A stretch of DNA of 33,697 bases. It comes from Arthrobacter echini. Its GTDB lineage: Bacteria; Actinomycetota; Actinomycetes; Actinomycetales; Micrococcaceae. Below are positions 1 through 8,652 of this stretch, in pieces. The DNA lies in the NCBI RefSeq assembly GCF_008107445.1, contig NZ_VSLD01000010.1, positions 1-33,697 of the forward strand, given 5' to 3'. The translations under genes and the position numbers were made by a program. How positions within the stretch are numbered: position 1 is the first letter of the stretch; each line of letters begins with the position of its first letter. The notes below the pieces were generated by a model, which saw only the letters and a list, made by a program, of their open reading frames with translations, searched no databases and had not been told where the DNA came from.

Positions 1-127
1 TCGGGGATGTTGACGTTGACTGGGAGGCGCGCAGCACCTCGCTCCGTCTGGGGCTCCGCATGCTCTTCCGAGCGGTCCCGTAGGGCTCGGGGATGTTGAC
101 GTTGACTGGGAGGCGCGCAGCACCTCG
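1..127. repeat. 41-bp direct repeat, two copies
   Basis: Positions 1-41 and 87-127 are identical over 41 bases, giving an 86-bp period. The first copy starts at the very edge of the window, so more copies may lie to the left. The unit is not palindromic. Neither copy sits in a convincing gene. Function unknown; it could be a tandem duplication or part of an iteron or recombination region. Confidence 0.9.
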
Positions 128-370
128 GTAAAAGGTGACCGGCTACGCCGCTCCGTTTCGGCATTAGAGCGTACTGGCCGCCCTTCTCTTGGCAAGTCTC
201 CGAGAGCGGCTTTCGCGGCATATCCTCGCTGCGCTCCGGTATTCCACGGACCACTCTCTCCGACTGACCAATTCACTTCGCAGCCGAGTAGTCACAGGCG
301 TGCCGAAAGGAACGCTGATAGGTCACAACCCACTACCGGGCGGGGTGCGGGAGGCGTTAAAGTTCAGGGC
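128..370. other. Non-coding leader before the first gene
   Basis: No reading frame here has gene-like codon use. A GGGAGG motif at about 348-353 lies too far from the ATG at 371 to be an ordinary ribosome binding site. I see no terminator or clear promoter. Confidence 0.5.
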
Positions 371-667
371 ATGACAACCATCGAGAACGTCGAAGCCCAA
401 GCCAGGGAACTGCTGAACTCCCGCATCACGTCTGTCCGGGATCTCGTCACCGCACGCCAGCGCATGACCGACCTCCAAGCGCAACTGGCAGACGCAGAAC
501 GCGAGAACAAAAAGGCCTACATCCGCGCTACGAAAGATGGCTGGTCCGAGGACGAGCTCAAGAAGCTCGGCCTCGATAACAACGCAGCGCCTGGGCGACG
601 CCGCCAAGCACGCAAGACTGGGACGGGTACCGGTGATACTGCGCCTGCGGAGGGAACGGAAGCGTGA
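371..667 (+). CDS. Small coiled-coil protein of unknown function
   Basis: A 98-residue protein that I do not recognise. Residues 1-65 are charged and strongly helical, with heptad-like spacing around LVTARQRMTDLQAQLADAER, followed by a WSEDELKKLGL segment. Residues 70-98 are a basic, then Thr/Gly/Ala-rich tail that looks disordered. Codon use is GC-rich at third positions, as expected for a real gene. Its stop codon overlaps the GTG start of the next gene in a GTGA junction, so the two are probably translationally coupled. A short AGGG lies immediately before the ATG, so initiation may be weak or leaderless. Small plasmid and phage proteins of actinomycetes often look like this, but no function can be assigned. 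Confidence 0.7.
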   Translation: MTTIENVEAQARELLNSRITSVRDLVTARQRMTDLQAQLADAERENKKAYIRATKDGWSEDELKKLGLDNNAAPGRRRQARKTGTGTGDTAPAEGTEA

Positions 668-1545
668 ACGATGCTCAGATCCAGGCGCAGATCGTAGGAA
701 CACCGCTCGAGCCGATTCTGTTGTGGACTCGCGAGCACGGGGATAGACCTGACCACTCGGGAGGATTCGATCAACATGAGGTAGTCGAGGCGATGGAGTT
801 CTTCGCCAGGCACAAGCTCATCAGCGATGAGTTCAGCGTGGCAGCAGGCTGGGACCTGTTACCCAAAGGACGGCGGATAGCAGACGCGATCATCGAGTCA
901 CGTACCTCCGGTGCACTGCGTGACGATGCGCTAGAGAAGGGGCTACTGCGGTTCATCACGGAGCAACACCCCGATGCCACCGAGAAGTTCATAGGACAAC
1001 TCGTCGAAGGCATCGCCGTGACAAAAACTGAACATGCCGACACCGCGGAAACTTTGCGCGCTGGCGGTCACATCATCGGAACCGAAGCCTACGGCTACGA
1101 CGGTCTCTCCGGTCCGAAAGTCACCGGATCGGGACGACGCAGAATGAGACGTCCAGGGCTGCCGGGAGGATCTGGGAGCGATGGAGTGACCACCATCTAC
1201 GACAACAGCAGAACACTCACGAACAACGGCCAGATGGGAGTCGGGGCGGTGGGTGATGACATCACCCAGAGCGGTAACACCTTCATAGCCCAAACACCGG
1301 AAATAGGCGCGATCCTGAAAGAGCTTCGCACGCTGTTGGTGGAGGTAGGCGATACTCCGCCGCGAGCACGCGAAGCCCTTGACGATATGGAACTAGAAGT
1401 GCGCTCGACAAGCGGTTCAGTGCCTGCACTACAAGCAGCATATGGAGCCTTTGTGGGCTCCGTAGCAGCAAAGCTAGGGGAAGAATCGTACAGCGGTATC
1501 AGCGATCTGGTGACAACGCTCTACACGATGATCTTCGGCGGATAG
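664..1545 (+). CDS. Hypothetical protein, winged-helix-like N-terminus and Gly/Asn linker
   Basis: A 293-residue protein starting at GTG 664, overlapping the previous stop by four bases. Residues about 5-75 look like a winged-helix fold, ending in the typical wing pattern WDLLPKGRRIADAI. Residues about 125-165 are a basic, Gly-rich linker. Residues 175-205 form a short Asn/Gly/Thr-rich stretch (TNNGQMGVGAVGDDITQSGN) of a kind that often joins an input domain to an effector domain in bacterial proteins. The last 90 residues are helical with a hydrophobic C-terminus (LVTTLYTMIFGG). No catalytic motif is visible. It forms a two-gene unit with the coiled-coil protein and is followed by a strong terminator. 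A DNA-binding or conflict-related role is possible but is only inference. Confidence 0.75.
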   Translation: MNDAQIQAQIVGTPLEPILLWTREHGDRPDHSGGFDQHEVVEAMEFFARHKLISDEFSVAAGWDLLPKGRRIADAIIESRTSGALRDDALEKGLLRFITEQHPDATEKFIGQLVEGIAVTKTEHADTAETLRAGGHIIGTEAYGYDGLSGPKVTGSGRRRMRRPGLPGGSGSDGVTTIYDNSRTLTNNGQMGVGAVGDDITQSGNTFIAQTPEIGAILKELRTLLVEVGDTPPRAREALDDMELEVRSTSGSVPALQAAYGAFVGSVAAKLGEESYSGISDLVTTLYTMIFGG

Positions 1546-1557
1546 CGCCAATAAATG

Positions 1558-1589
1558 AGGGGAGGTTCCCGGGCGTGGGAACCTCCCCT
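1558..1589. terminator. Bidirectional terminator
   Basis: A perfect 12-bp inverted repeat (GGGGAGGTTCCC at 1559-1570 and its complement at 1577-1588) with a 6-base loop, extended by an A-T pair. It lies between the converging genes ending at 1545 and 1606. There is A-rich sequence before it and only TT after it, so it could serve both strands. Confidence 0.85.
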
Positions 1590-1605
1590 TATCGCTGCCC
1601 AGGAG

Positions 1606-4600
1606 CTAGAAGGACCGTTCGGTGTCGGGGTCTTTCCCTCGACGGGAACCCTTCTTCCACACTGAGGCATCAGGAAGCTGCGCGGGCGGTGTTGCCCGGT
1701 TCTTGGGGTTGGGCCGTTCAGCGCGCATGCGCTGGCGGTGGGCCAGTAGTTCAGGGTCGATAGTCGGCTGCGGGTTCTCCTCACCGTTCATCGTCCTGGT
1801 GATCCGCTCGACGTCCCACTTGACCGCCTCCAGCGCTTCCGTGTGCTTGAACGGTTCGCGGAGAGCTGTGGAAGCCTCCCGGTATTCGTCGCGTGCTTCG
1901 TTGATCCTCTGCTCGAGTTTCACGACCTCGTCGGGGAGCCGTTTAACTTGGTTCTCGAGGCGCTGGATCACCCCGACGGTCGGGAACAGAGCATCGATGC
2001 GTTTGAGCTCCACGGCGATACCTGGGGCGCGCTCGATCTGTAGCTCGACGCGGGAGGAACCCATGTCGACCGGGTTCAGTTGGCCCTGCACGAAGCGGAT
2101 GTCGTGGCCGCCGATGGTGGCCATGACACCAAGGTCGCGAGAGCCGTGGACTGGCGGGGGTCCAGCGGCGTTGGAGCTGGTCCACGCGCGGAGCGCGTCG
2201 ACGGCGTCAGTGCGCTGATCGTAGGAGCGTCCGTTGATGCTCATACGGAAAGCGTCCCCGCCGATGTCCGGGGTTGTGCGCTCCGCTGCGGCACGCAGTG
2301 CCGGCAGCATGGTCACCATCGTCTCGCCCCTGCTCTGGGCGCTGGTGCGTCTGTGGACCAGTGCAGCCTGGTTGCGGTGCCATGCTGTTTCCAGCCGGGA
2401 GAGCCGGGACAGTTCCTGATCTGCTTTGGACTTCTCCAGGATCAGCGGGTTGCCGCTAGAGATGGCTTTGACCTCAGCGAACGAGAGCGTGTTGTCCCCG
2501 ACGTCCTCGATCTCCCGGACGTCGAGACTGCCGCGCATGATCTGGTCGATGAACTTGCTCTTGCGCTCCAGCGTCTGCCACATGAACGTATCGAACGATC
2601 CCTTGGTCACGACCTGGGAGATAGCGACCTCGTCGTTCTGGTTGCCCTGCCGGACGATCCGGCCGTGGCGCTGGGACACATCCGCTGGACGCCATGGTGC
2701 GTCCATATCAACCAGGTGCACGGCACGGTTCTGGATATTCGTCCCGACGCCCATCTTCTGCGTCGACCCGACCAACACGGCCACGTCCCCGGTGCGGCAG
2801 GCGGCGAACAGCCGACCTTTCTCGGCGTCGTTCTTCGCCTCGTGCATGAAGCGCACCTTCTCCGCCGGCACGCCGCGCTCGATGAGGTCATCGCGCAGCT
2901 GGTCGTACACGTTCCACTTGGTCGAGGGTGTGCCGAGGTCGCAGAAGACGATCTGCAGCGCCCCTGGGGTCGGGTGCGGGTCTCCGGTGTCGACGTCGGT
3001 GAAGATACGGTCCTTGGTGTCCTCGTAGACCTTCGCGATCAGGTCCGAGGACGCGCTGATCTTCGTCGCGCTGACCATGGCCTCCAGCTCGGGATCAACG
3101 AGCCGCATATCCAGTGCGGCTTTCCGACCATCGCTGGAAATCTTCAGCATGTTGTCCTCGGTCGGGTCGACGAGGCGTTGCTGGATCTTCTCGGCCCGCT
3201 CCGCGATGTCCGCGATGTACTCCTCGAGCTCGAGAGACGGCTCGACGGCGATCATGCGCGGAAGGCGTTTGCCGTCCTCGCGTTCCTCGATCAGAGGCAC
3301 CGGCAGCTGCAGGTCCTCCGCAGTTTTCACGTCCGCGAAGGTGTGGAACATCTTCAGCAGCTCAGGGACATTCTGGAACTTCGAGAACCGGTCCTTCATC
3401 TTGAAGCTGTCCCCGCCGGCGACGGTCATCTCCATCTCGGTGACGACCTGGCCGAAGGTCGCCGCCCACGTGTCGAAGTCATGGATGCCAGCCTTTTCCA
3501 GCAGATCAGGGCGCAGGTATCGCTGCATCACATACATCTCGGTGACACTGTTGGCGATCGGCGTAGCCGTCGCCCCGGTGATCACCCGGTCCCCGTGAGT
3601 CTCGCGGAGGTACTCAACCTTGGCGTGAAGATCCTGGGCGCGTTTGGATCCATCAATGGCGGCGTCCTGAATGTTGGAGGCTGTCGCGAGGTTCTTGAAG
3701 TCGTGAAGCTCATCCACGATCAAGTAGTCGATGCCGGTCTGCTCAAACGTCAAACCTCGATCCACGGAGAGCTCGCGGAGTCGTTTGATTTTCTCCTCGT
3801 CTGACTGCAGTCGTGCCTCGAGTTTCTTGACACTCATGGGCCTTCCGCCGTTCTCTGCGGCGCGAGCGACGGCGGCTGAAATCTCTTGCCGCTTTCGCTC
3901 GACCGCTCGCGTGAGATAGCCGGCCTCGGATTCTGGGGAGAGAGATGTCTTCTCGAACGCGGTCCGGGTCATGATGATCGCGTCCCAGTCGTTCGCGGCG
4001 GCGCGGGCGACGAAATCGCGGCGCTTGTCACCGGTCAGGTCTTGCGCCGAAGCAGCCAGGATCTGTGCCTGCGGGTAGATTTGCAGCCACTCGCGGGCGA
4101 ACTGGTCGAGCATGTGGTTTGGGACGACGACGGCAGGCTTGCTGGCCATGCCGAGCCGGCGCAGCTCCATGGAACCCATGACCATCTCGGCGGTCTTCCC
4201 AGCCCCGACCTCGTGGAAGAGACCCACGGACGGCTCGGAGATCATGCGCGCCACAGCAGCTAACTGGTGGGGGCGCGGTTCGAAGTTCTTGACCAGCCCG
4301 GGCAGGGTCAGGCGTTCGCCTTCGACCGTGTAGTCACGCAGCACAAGGGAGTTGAAGCGGCGGTTGTACTCATCGGTGAGGGCCACGGCCCGTTCGGGGT
4401 CTTCCCACACCCAGTCACTGAAGCGTTCCTGGAGGAGCTGTCCCTTCTCCTGGGCCGCAGCGGTCTCGGTCGGATTCGGAATTCTCCTCTGGCTTTCCGG
4501 GTCCGGGTCCGGGTCGGTGACCTGGATGCGTTTCTGCTCGAGGAGGTCCTTGAAGATTTCCCCGGCAGACATTCGCGCGGTTCCCCAGTCGTTCCGGGCC

Positions 4601-7179
4601 ATGAAGCTGCCCCTGTTGGACTGCACGTCCCACGTCGCCCCGCTCACCCGGTCCACGCGGGCGTTGCGGTCACGCAGGGTCTGTTGGAGGAAGTCCTGGT
4701 GTATCTGGGCGGAGATCCACACGGAGCCGATCCGCGCCTCAATCTCGTGCGCTCCCAGCGGGGTCGGCATGACCTCTTGGAGGTCTGCCACGTTCCGCTC
4801 GAAGCGGGGATCGTCGGCTGCGACGAGCTGGGCGGCGTCGAGCTTCTCGCGGATGTTCCCGCTCAGGTACTCGGCGCGGGTTTCGAACACACCGGGTTCT
4901 TCCGGCACGTCATACACGAGCTCACCGAGCGCCTCACGCGCTGCGTCTGTCTCGATGCCGAGTAGCTGGGCTATCTCCTCGAGGTCGACCTCTCCCCTGG
5001 TATCCAAGGAGACAGCCAGAGCTTCAGCCGGGGTGTCGACGCCGCGGATAGGCTGGCGGGGCTGGACCTGGCGTTCTTGCTGAAGAGCTGAGGGTGTGGC
5101 GCTCTGGCTGCCCTCATCGAAGTTCTCGAGAGCTTTGACCAGCGCCCCGAACGGGTCGCCCTTCAGCAAGGTGATGGCCTTCGGGGTGACCCGCGCCATG
5201 ATGTCCTCGCCGGCATCAGTGGTCTTCCCGGTCCGCCGCTCGGTGAAGCGGTTGATCGGCCCGTAGGTGGCCACGTAGGACTGGTAGGAGCTGCGCAGGT
5301 CCTGACGTGCGGCACCAAGTTCCGGGGTGTCTTCGACGTTGCTCGCCTCGATGGTCAGCACTGAGCGTCCAGCATCTCGCAGGTTCAGCAGAGACCTCAG
5401 CTCGGCGGCCGCCGTTCTGGGCACCTTCAGCTCTACCACGGCACGGTCGAGGCCGACCTGGGTGAACGTGCCATCCTGCCCTGCGGTGATGTGTCCGACC
5501 TGCAGGTCACTATCTGCCGGGACGATAGCGGCCGACTCGATGACCTGCCCTGGCTGACGCGCGGCTACTCCCCTGCCGGCGTCGACGGCGCGCTGAGCTA
5601 CGTCTTGGAGCTGCTCGTGCAGCTGCTCCGGCACGGAGCCTAGATCCCCAGCGCGCACAGTCAGCGTCGCTGACCCGTACATGCCGTTACCGACCACAGG
5701 CACACCGAGGACCCGCTGCGGGTTCTCGATGAAGTAGGCGTTCATCCGGGCCGCGTCCTGCCCTACCTCGGCATCTTCTGGCATCTGAAGGGCGCGGGAG
5801 TCGAGCCACTGCGGGTCCAGCGGCTCCTCACCGGGAAGCCGCTTCCGGAAGATCAGTACATCCGTCAGGGCGTCGGTGCCAGCCGCGCGGCGATGCGCGC
5901 CGGTCGGTAACCTGACCGCGCCGAGTAGATCGGCGGTGTCGTAGATGTCCCGGCGTGCTGCCGGGTTCTGCGCGTCCATCGTGAACGCTGAGGAAATGAC
6001 AGCCACGACACCGCCCGGGCGAGTCAGTTCCAGAGACTTGAGGATGAAGTGGTTGTGCATCGAGTGGTTGCCCGCGTTATAACGCGGATCGTGGAGCCTG
6101 GTCTTGGCGAACGGGACGTTACCCACGGCGGCGTCGAAGTAGCCGCCGGGAAGACGAGTGTCAGCGAAGGACTCGGCGCGAATATCAGCGTCCGGGTAGA
6201 GGGCCTGGGAGATACCAGCGGTGATCGGGTCCAACTCCACACCGGTCACAGTCGCCGTCTCCGGTGCCAGACCGATGAAAGTGCCGGCACCTGACCCTGG
6301 CTCGAGGACGCGCCCGCCCTCGAAGCCGAGCGTGTTCAGGGTCTGCCAGATTTCCGTGGCCAGCGCAGGATCGGTGTAGTGGGCGTTGATCACAGTCCGA
6401 TTCGCGGCCCGGTACTCATCCTCGCTGAGTAGCTCACGCAACTCTGCCCGGTCAGCCTCAAACTGGGTACGGGTTTCATCGAAGACCTCGGCCACACCGG
6501 TGGCACCCCAACTCCCCCAGCGCGCCAGCACACCGCGCTCAGCGTCGGTGGCCGCCCTATCCTCGGCCTGCAGCTCGCGCAGCACCCGCAGGGCCGCGAT
6601 ATTCGCCTGGAAACGTGCTCGAGCACCCGACGGGGCAAGATCATCCTGCCGGGTAGGAATGAAACGCGACGCAGGTGCTGCGGTCGGTGCTACTGAGGCT
6701 GGTTGTTCCTGTCCAGTTCCTCGGCTCTCAGAATCTCCAGGTCCTCCTGATAGCCGTGGTTGAACGACTGAATTATCTCGTGCATCAACCGCGTCGACTC
6801 CGGCAGATCCTCGTCCGTCTCGTCGCCCTCGGTCTCCATCTCCTCCGGGGTCAGCATCTCTGCCCGGACGATCTCCTCGGCCTGCATCTGCGAGGCCGTC
6901 AAGCGTCCGTACTTCTCCAGGAACGAGTCGGTCATCGAGTCCGGGCCTGCTATCTCCCGCGTCAGTTCCTCGACTCTCTGGGCTGCTTCCTCCCCCAACT
7001 TCCGGAACCACTCCTGCGGGTCCGGGATCAGGGCGTACTGCGACGGTGCCGTCATCTGCCACGTCTCCTGCGCGAACTTGCCGTACTTGTTCATCACGGA
7101 CCTCCTCTGGTGGTGCGAACAGAAATGCGTCGAGACTTGCCTGACCATCAACTTCACTGCGCTTACGCGATCGCGCCAT
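1606..7179 (-). CDS. Giant DNA methyltransferase-SNF2-like helicase fusion
   Basis: About 1,857 residues. I start it at ATG 7179 because the N-terminus MARSRKRSEVDGQASLDAF looks genuine and an AGGGAG lies 8 nt before it. Residues about 30-175 are an Asp/Gly/Arg-rich linker that overlaps another gene. Residues about 190-430 are a class I N6-adenine methyltransferase: SAM motif LEPGSGAG near 292-299 and catalytic motif NVPF at 354-357 in place of the usual NPPY/F. Residues about 960-1600 are a superfamily 2 helicase with the Walker A motif GAGKT at 992-996, DELH at 1156-1159 and motif VI GRIVRQGN near 1500. The C-terminal 250 residues are coiled coil. Such fusions are typical of actinobacterial plasmids and integrative elements, where they may modify or protect the element's DNA. 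No nuclease or specificity subunit is seen. Confidence 0.9.
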   Translation of the reverse strand: MARSRKRSEVDGQASLDAFLFAPPEEVRDEQVRQVRAGDVADDGTVAVRPDPGPAGVVPEVGGGSSPESRGTDAGDSRPGLDDRLVPGEVRTLDGLADAGRGDRPGRDADPGGDGDRGRRDGRGSAGVDAVDARDNSVVQPRLSGGPGDSESRGTGQEQPASVAPTAAPASRFIPTRQDDLAPSGARARFQANIAALRVLRELQAEDRAATDAERGVLARWGSWGATGVAEVFDETRTQFEADRAELRELLSEDEYRAANRTVINAHYTDPALATEIWQTLNTLGFEGGRVLEPGSGAGTFIGLAPETATVTGVELDPITAGISQALYPDADIRAESFADTRLPGGYFDAAVGNVPFAKTRLHDPRYNAGNHSMHNHFILKSLELTRPGGVVAVISSAFTMDAQNPAARRDIYDTADLLGAVRLPTGAHRRAAGTDALTDVLIFRKRLPGEEPLDPQWLDSRALQMPEDAEVGQDAARMNAYFIENPQRVLGVPVVGNGMYGSATLTVRAGDLGSVPEQLHEQLQDVAQRAVDAGRGVAARQPGQVIESAAIVPADSDLQVGHITAGQDGTFTQVGLDRAVVELKVPRTAAAELRSLLNLRDAGRSVLTIEASNVEDTPELGAARQDLRSSYQSYVATYGPINRFTERRTGKTTDAGEDIMARVTPKAITLLKGDPFGALVKALENFDEGSQSATPSALQQERQVQPRQPIRGVDTPAEALAVSLDTRGEVDLEEIAQLLGIETDAAREALGELVYDVPEEPGVFETRAEYLSGNIREKLDAAQLVAADDPRFERNVADLQEVMPTPLGAHEIEARIGSVWISAQIHQDFLQQTLRDRNARVDRVSGATWDVQSNRGSFMARNDWGTARMSAGEIFKDLLEQKRIQVTDPDPDPESQRRIPNPTETAAAQEKGQLLQERFSDWVWEDPERAVALTDEYNRRFNSLVLRDYTVEGERLTLPGLVKNFEPRPHQLAAVARMISEPSVGLFHEVGAGKTAEMVMGSMELRRLGMASKPAVVVPNHMLDQFAREWLQIYPQAQILAASAQDLTGDKRRDFVARAAANDWDAIIMTRTAFEKTSLSPESEAGYLTRAVERKRQEISAAVARAAENGGRPMSVKKLEARLQSDEEKIKRLRELSVDRGLTFEQTGIDYLIVDELHDFKNLATASNIQDAAIDGSKRAQDLHAKVEYLRETHGDRVITGATATPIANSVTEMYVMQRYLRPDLLEKAGIHDFDTWAATFGQVVTEMEMTVAGGDSFKMKDRFSKFQNVPELLKMFHTFADVKTAEDLQLPVPLIEEREDGKRLPRMIAVEPSLELEEYIADIAERAEKIQQRLVDPTEDNMLKISSDGRKAALDMRLVDPELEAMVSATKISASSDLIAKVYEDTKDRIFTDVDTGDPHPTPGALQIVFCDLGTPSTKWNVYDQLRDDLIERGVPAEKVRFMHEAKNDAEKGRLFAACRTGDVAVLVGSTQKMGVGTNIQNRAVHLVDMDAPWRPADVSQRHGRIVRQGNQNDEVAISQVVTKGSFDTFMWQTLERKSKFIDQIMRGSLDVREIEDVGDNTLSFAEVKAISSGNPLILEKSKADQELSRLSRLETAWHRNQAALVHRRTSAQSRGETMVTMLPALRAAAERTTPDIGGDAFRMSINGRSYDQRTDAVDALRAWTSSNAAGPPPVHGSRDLGVMATIGGHDIRFVQGQLNPVDMGSSRVELQIERAPGIAVELKRIDALFPTVGVIQRLENQVKRLPDEVVKLEQRINEARDEYREASTALREPFKHTEALEAVKWDVERITRTMNGEENPQPTIDPELLAHRQRMRAERPNPKNRATPPAQLPDASVWKKGSRRGKDPDTERSF
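6690..7094 (-). CDS. Small acidic protein encoded inside the helicase N-terminus
   Basis: A 134-residue protein starting at ATG 7094, with GGAGG 7 nt upstream. It lies wholly inside the 5' part of the helicase gene but in another frame. The N-terminus contains MNKYGKFAQETWQ and an IPDPQEWFRKLGEEAAQRV segment, then helices, then a very acidic tail. I recall similar actinobacterial plasmid proteins encoded just before large methylase-helicases, sometimes annotated TnpV-like; this is memory, not a search. Its codons are strongly GC-rich at third positions, unlike the helicase frame over the same bases, where the encoded sequence is low complexity. Both frames may be used, or the helicase may start further downstream than I assume. 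Confidence 0.75.
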   Translation of the reverse strand: MNKYGKFAQETWQMTAPSQYALIPDPQEWFRKLGEEAAQRVEELTREIAGPDSMTDSFLEKYGRLTASQMQAEEIVRAEMLTPEEMETEGDETDEDLPESTRLMHEIIQSFNHGYQEDLEILRAEELDRNNQPQ

Positions 7180-7275
7180 CGGGTAACTCCCTGATACCGG
7201 TGGATTTTCTGCTCCCACCGTACCCAGCGCCCGAACACTCCTCGCAGAGAGTCCACAGAACTAAGCTTCAGCTCA

Positions 7276-7929
7276 TCAATCACTCCTGGTTCCTGCCTTG
7301 TACGCAGCTCCGGCGAGACCATCAGTGCGCAGCGCGCGGATAATCGTGGACCGGTGGACCTTGAACCTCTTCGCGATCGCCTCGACCGTCTGCTTCTCCT
7401 TCTCCCGGAGCCTGCGGGCCTCCACGACGTCGTGGGGTTGCAGCCTGGGCGGGCGTCCTCCCTTGCCCGTGGCCACGGCGAGACCGGCCCTCGTCCTCTC
7501 CCGGATCAGCTCGCGCTCCATCTCCGCGACGCTGGCGATGACATTGAACATCAGCCGCCCCGACGGGGTCGTCGTGTCGATGCCCTCGGTCAGGGACCGG
7601 AACTTCACGCCGCGCTCATTCAGCGACTCCAGCAACTCGACCAGGCCGCGCACCGTGCGCCCGAGCCGGTCCAGCTTCGTGACGACAAGAGTGTTCCCCG
7701 GCTGCAGGGCCCGCAGGCATTGCTCCAGCTTCGGGCGGGACATCGTCGCCCCCGACCGGCCTTTGTCCGAGTACACGTCATAGCAACCTGCTTCGATGAG
7801 CTGCTTGTACTGGCCTTCGAGGTTCTGGTCCACCGTCGACACGCGGGCATAGCCGAGCATCACGCCCGCCGGCACCAGACGCGGCTCCTCCACGCCATCA
7901 AGGCGTTCTGGCCGTTCCACTTCGTCCAC
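7276..7929 (-). CDS. Serine recombinase (resolvase/invertase family)
   Basis: A small serine recombinase. The catalytic domain begins at MLGYARVSTVDQN, where the Ser of YARVS is the nucleophile, and includes TKLDRLGRTVRGLVELLE and the Arg-rich ELIRERTRAGLA helix. The C-terminal helix-turn-helix is VEAIAKRFKVHRSTIIRAL. I place the start at GTG 7929, which has GGGAGG 5 nt upstream and gives 217 residues; GTG 7875 and ATG 7860 are alternatives that keep the whole catalytic domain. It lies 96 bp upstream of the methylase-helicase in the same direction. It probably resolves multimers or cointegrates, or inverts DNA; no partner transposase is present in the window. Confidence 0.9.
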   Translation of the reverse strand: MDEVERPERLDGVEEPRLVPAGVMLGYARVSTVDQNLEGQYKQLIEAGCYDVYSDKGRSGATMSRPKLEQCLRALQPGNTLVVTKLDRLGRTVRGLVELLESLNERGVKFRSLTEGIDTTTPSGRLMFNVIASVAEMERELIRERTRAGLAVATGKGGRPPRLQPHDVVEARRLREKEKQTVEAIAKRFKVHRSTIIRALRTDGLAGAAYKAGTRSD

Positions 7930-8163
7930 GGAGTCCTCCCCTCTGTCGAGAGGTCGCAGAAACCGTGCCAACCTCACGCCCACAGAATACACGTTTCGCA
8001 CTTGCTTTTTGAGATACCTGGGCGGGGGTGTCGAGTGTGTGAACTTTTTCGAAGATGGCGGGGTTCTTGACCGGTAACTGGCGGGGTCAGTAGCCGCTAC
8101 AGCGCGTGGGCAGTCCCGCAGAACGATCGTCTGCTGAACGCACCGGACGGACTCGAGTCTGCT
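7930..8163. other. Intergenic region behind recombinase
   Basis: Upstream of the recombinase (minus) and downstream of the VOC gene (minus). No supported gene. It is the natural place for the recombinase promoter and a res or hix site, but I could not identify paired half-sites with confidence. Confidence 0.4.
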
Positions 8164-8577
8164 TCAGGCTACGAAGATGCAGAACGGATGACCGGCTGGG
8201 TCGGCGTAGACGTACAACGGCTCATCGGGATCGTCCGTGCGGTCGAAGAGGAGCTCAGCTCCCAAGGCCAATGCCCTGGAGTGTTGATCGGCGAGTGTTG
8301 CCCGGTCAGGAACGGTGAGGTCGAGGTGCATCTGCATCGGCACATCAGGTGCGGGCCATGTTGTCCGCTTCAGGTGATCGACGTACTGGAAAGCGAGTTT
8401 CCGGAGGCCATGGGCGTCGGTCAACACGAGCCAATCGGCGTCATCGACCTGACCCTCTGTTGGAGGCTCGTCTCCTGCCCGGTATTGGAGTCCGAGCAGT
8501 TGGCGGTAGAACTCCGCCAGTTCTCGCACATCAGTAGTGTCGAAGACCGTGTGGAGCAGTTGCGGGTATCCGGTCAT
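8164..8577 (-). CDS. VOC-family protein (glyoxalase/dioxygenase superfamily)
   Basis: A 137-residue protein with the paired beta-alpha-beta-beta-beta modules of the vicinal oxygen chelate fold. The first module starts PQLLHTVFDTTDVRELAEFY with LLGLQYRAG; the second contains MQMHLDLTVPD, LALGAELLF and ends YADPAGHPFCIFV, the usual VOC signature. Metal ligand candidates are His9, His84 and a C-terminal acidic residue. Members include glyoxalases, extradiol dioxygenases and antibiotic-binding proteins; the substrate cannot be told. No Shine-Dalgarno precedes the ATG, but TAGCCT lies exactly 6 nt upstream, suggesting leaderless translation. Confidence 0.88.
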   Translation of the reverse strand: MTGYPQLLHTVFDTTDVRELAEFYRQLLGLQYRAGDEPPTEGQVDDADWLVLTDAHGLRKLAFQYVDHLKRTTWPAPDVPMQMHLDLTVPDRATLADQHSRALALGAELLFDRTDDPDEPLYVYADPAGHPFCIFVA

Positions 8578-8583
8578 GGGGTG

Positions 8584-8589
8584 AGGCTA
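8584..8589 (-). promoter_or_regulatory. -10 box of leaderless VOC gene
   Basis: TAGCCT (TANNNT) on the minus strand ends 6 nt before the ATG, with CACCCC between and no ribosome binding site. This geometry puts the transcription start at or next to the A of ATG. No good -35 hexamer is seen. Confidence 0.5.
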
Positions 8590-8652
8590 ATCGCCCCTGA
8601 CGGTCTTTCACCAGGATCGCGTGTCCGGGGCGAAGCGGTCACACGCCCATTC

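Noticed and set aside
1..127. CRISPR array
   Set aside because: Only two copies, 41 bp with a 45-bp gap, no palindromic character and no cas genes in the window.
2080..3804. A 574-codon open frame on the plus strand
   Set aside because: It is antisense to the helicase domain of the large methylase-helicase, whose motifs are clear; long antisense frames are usual in high-GC DNA.
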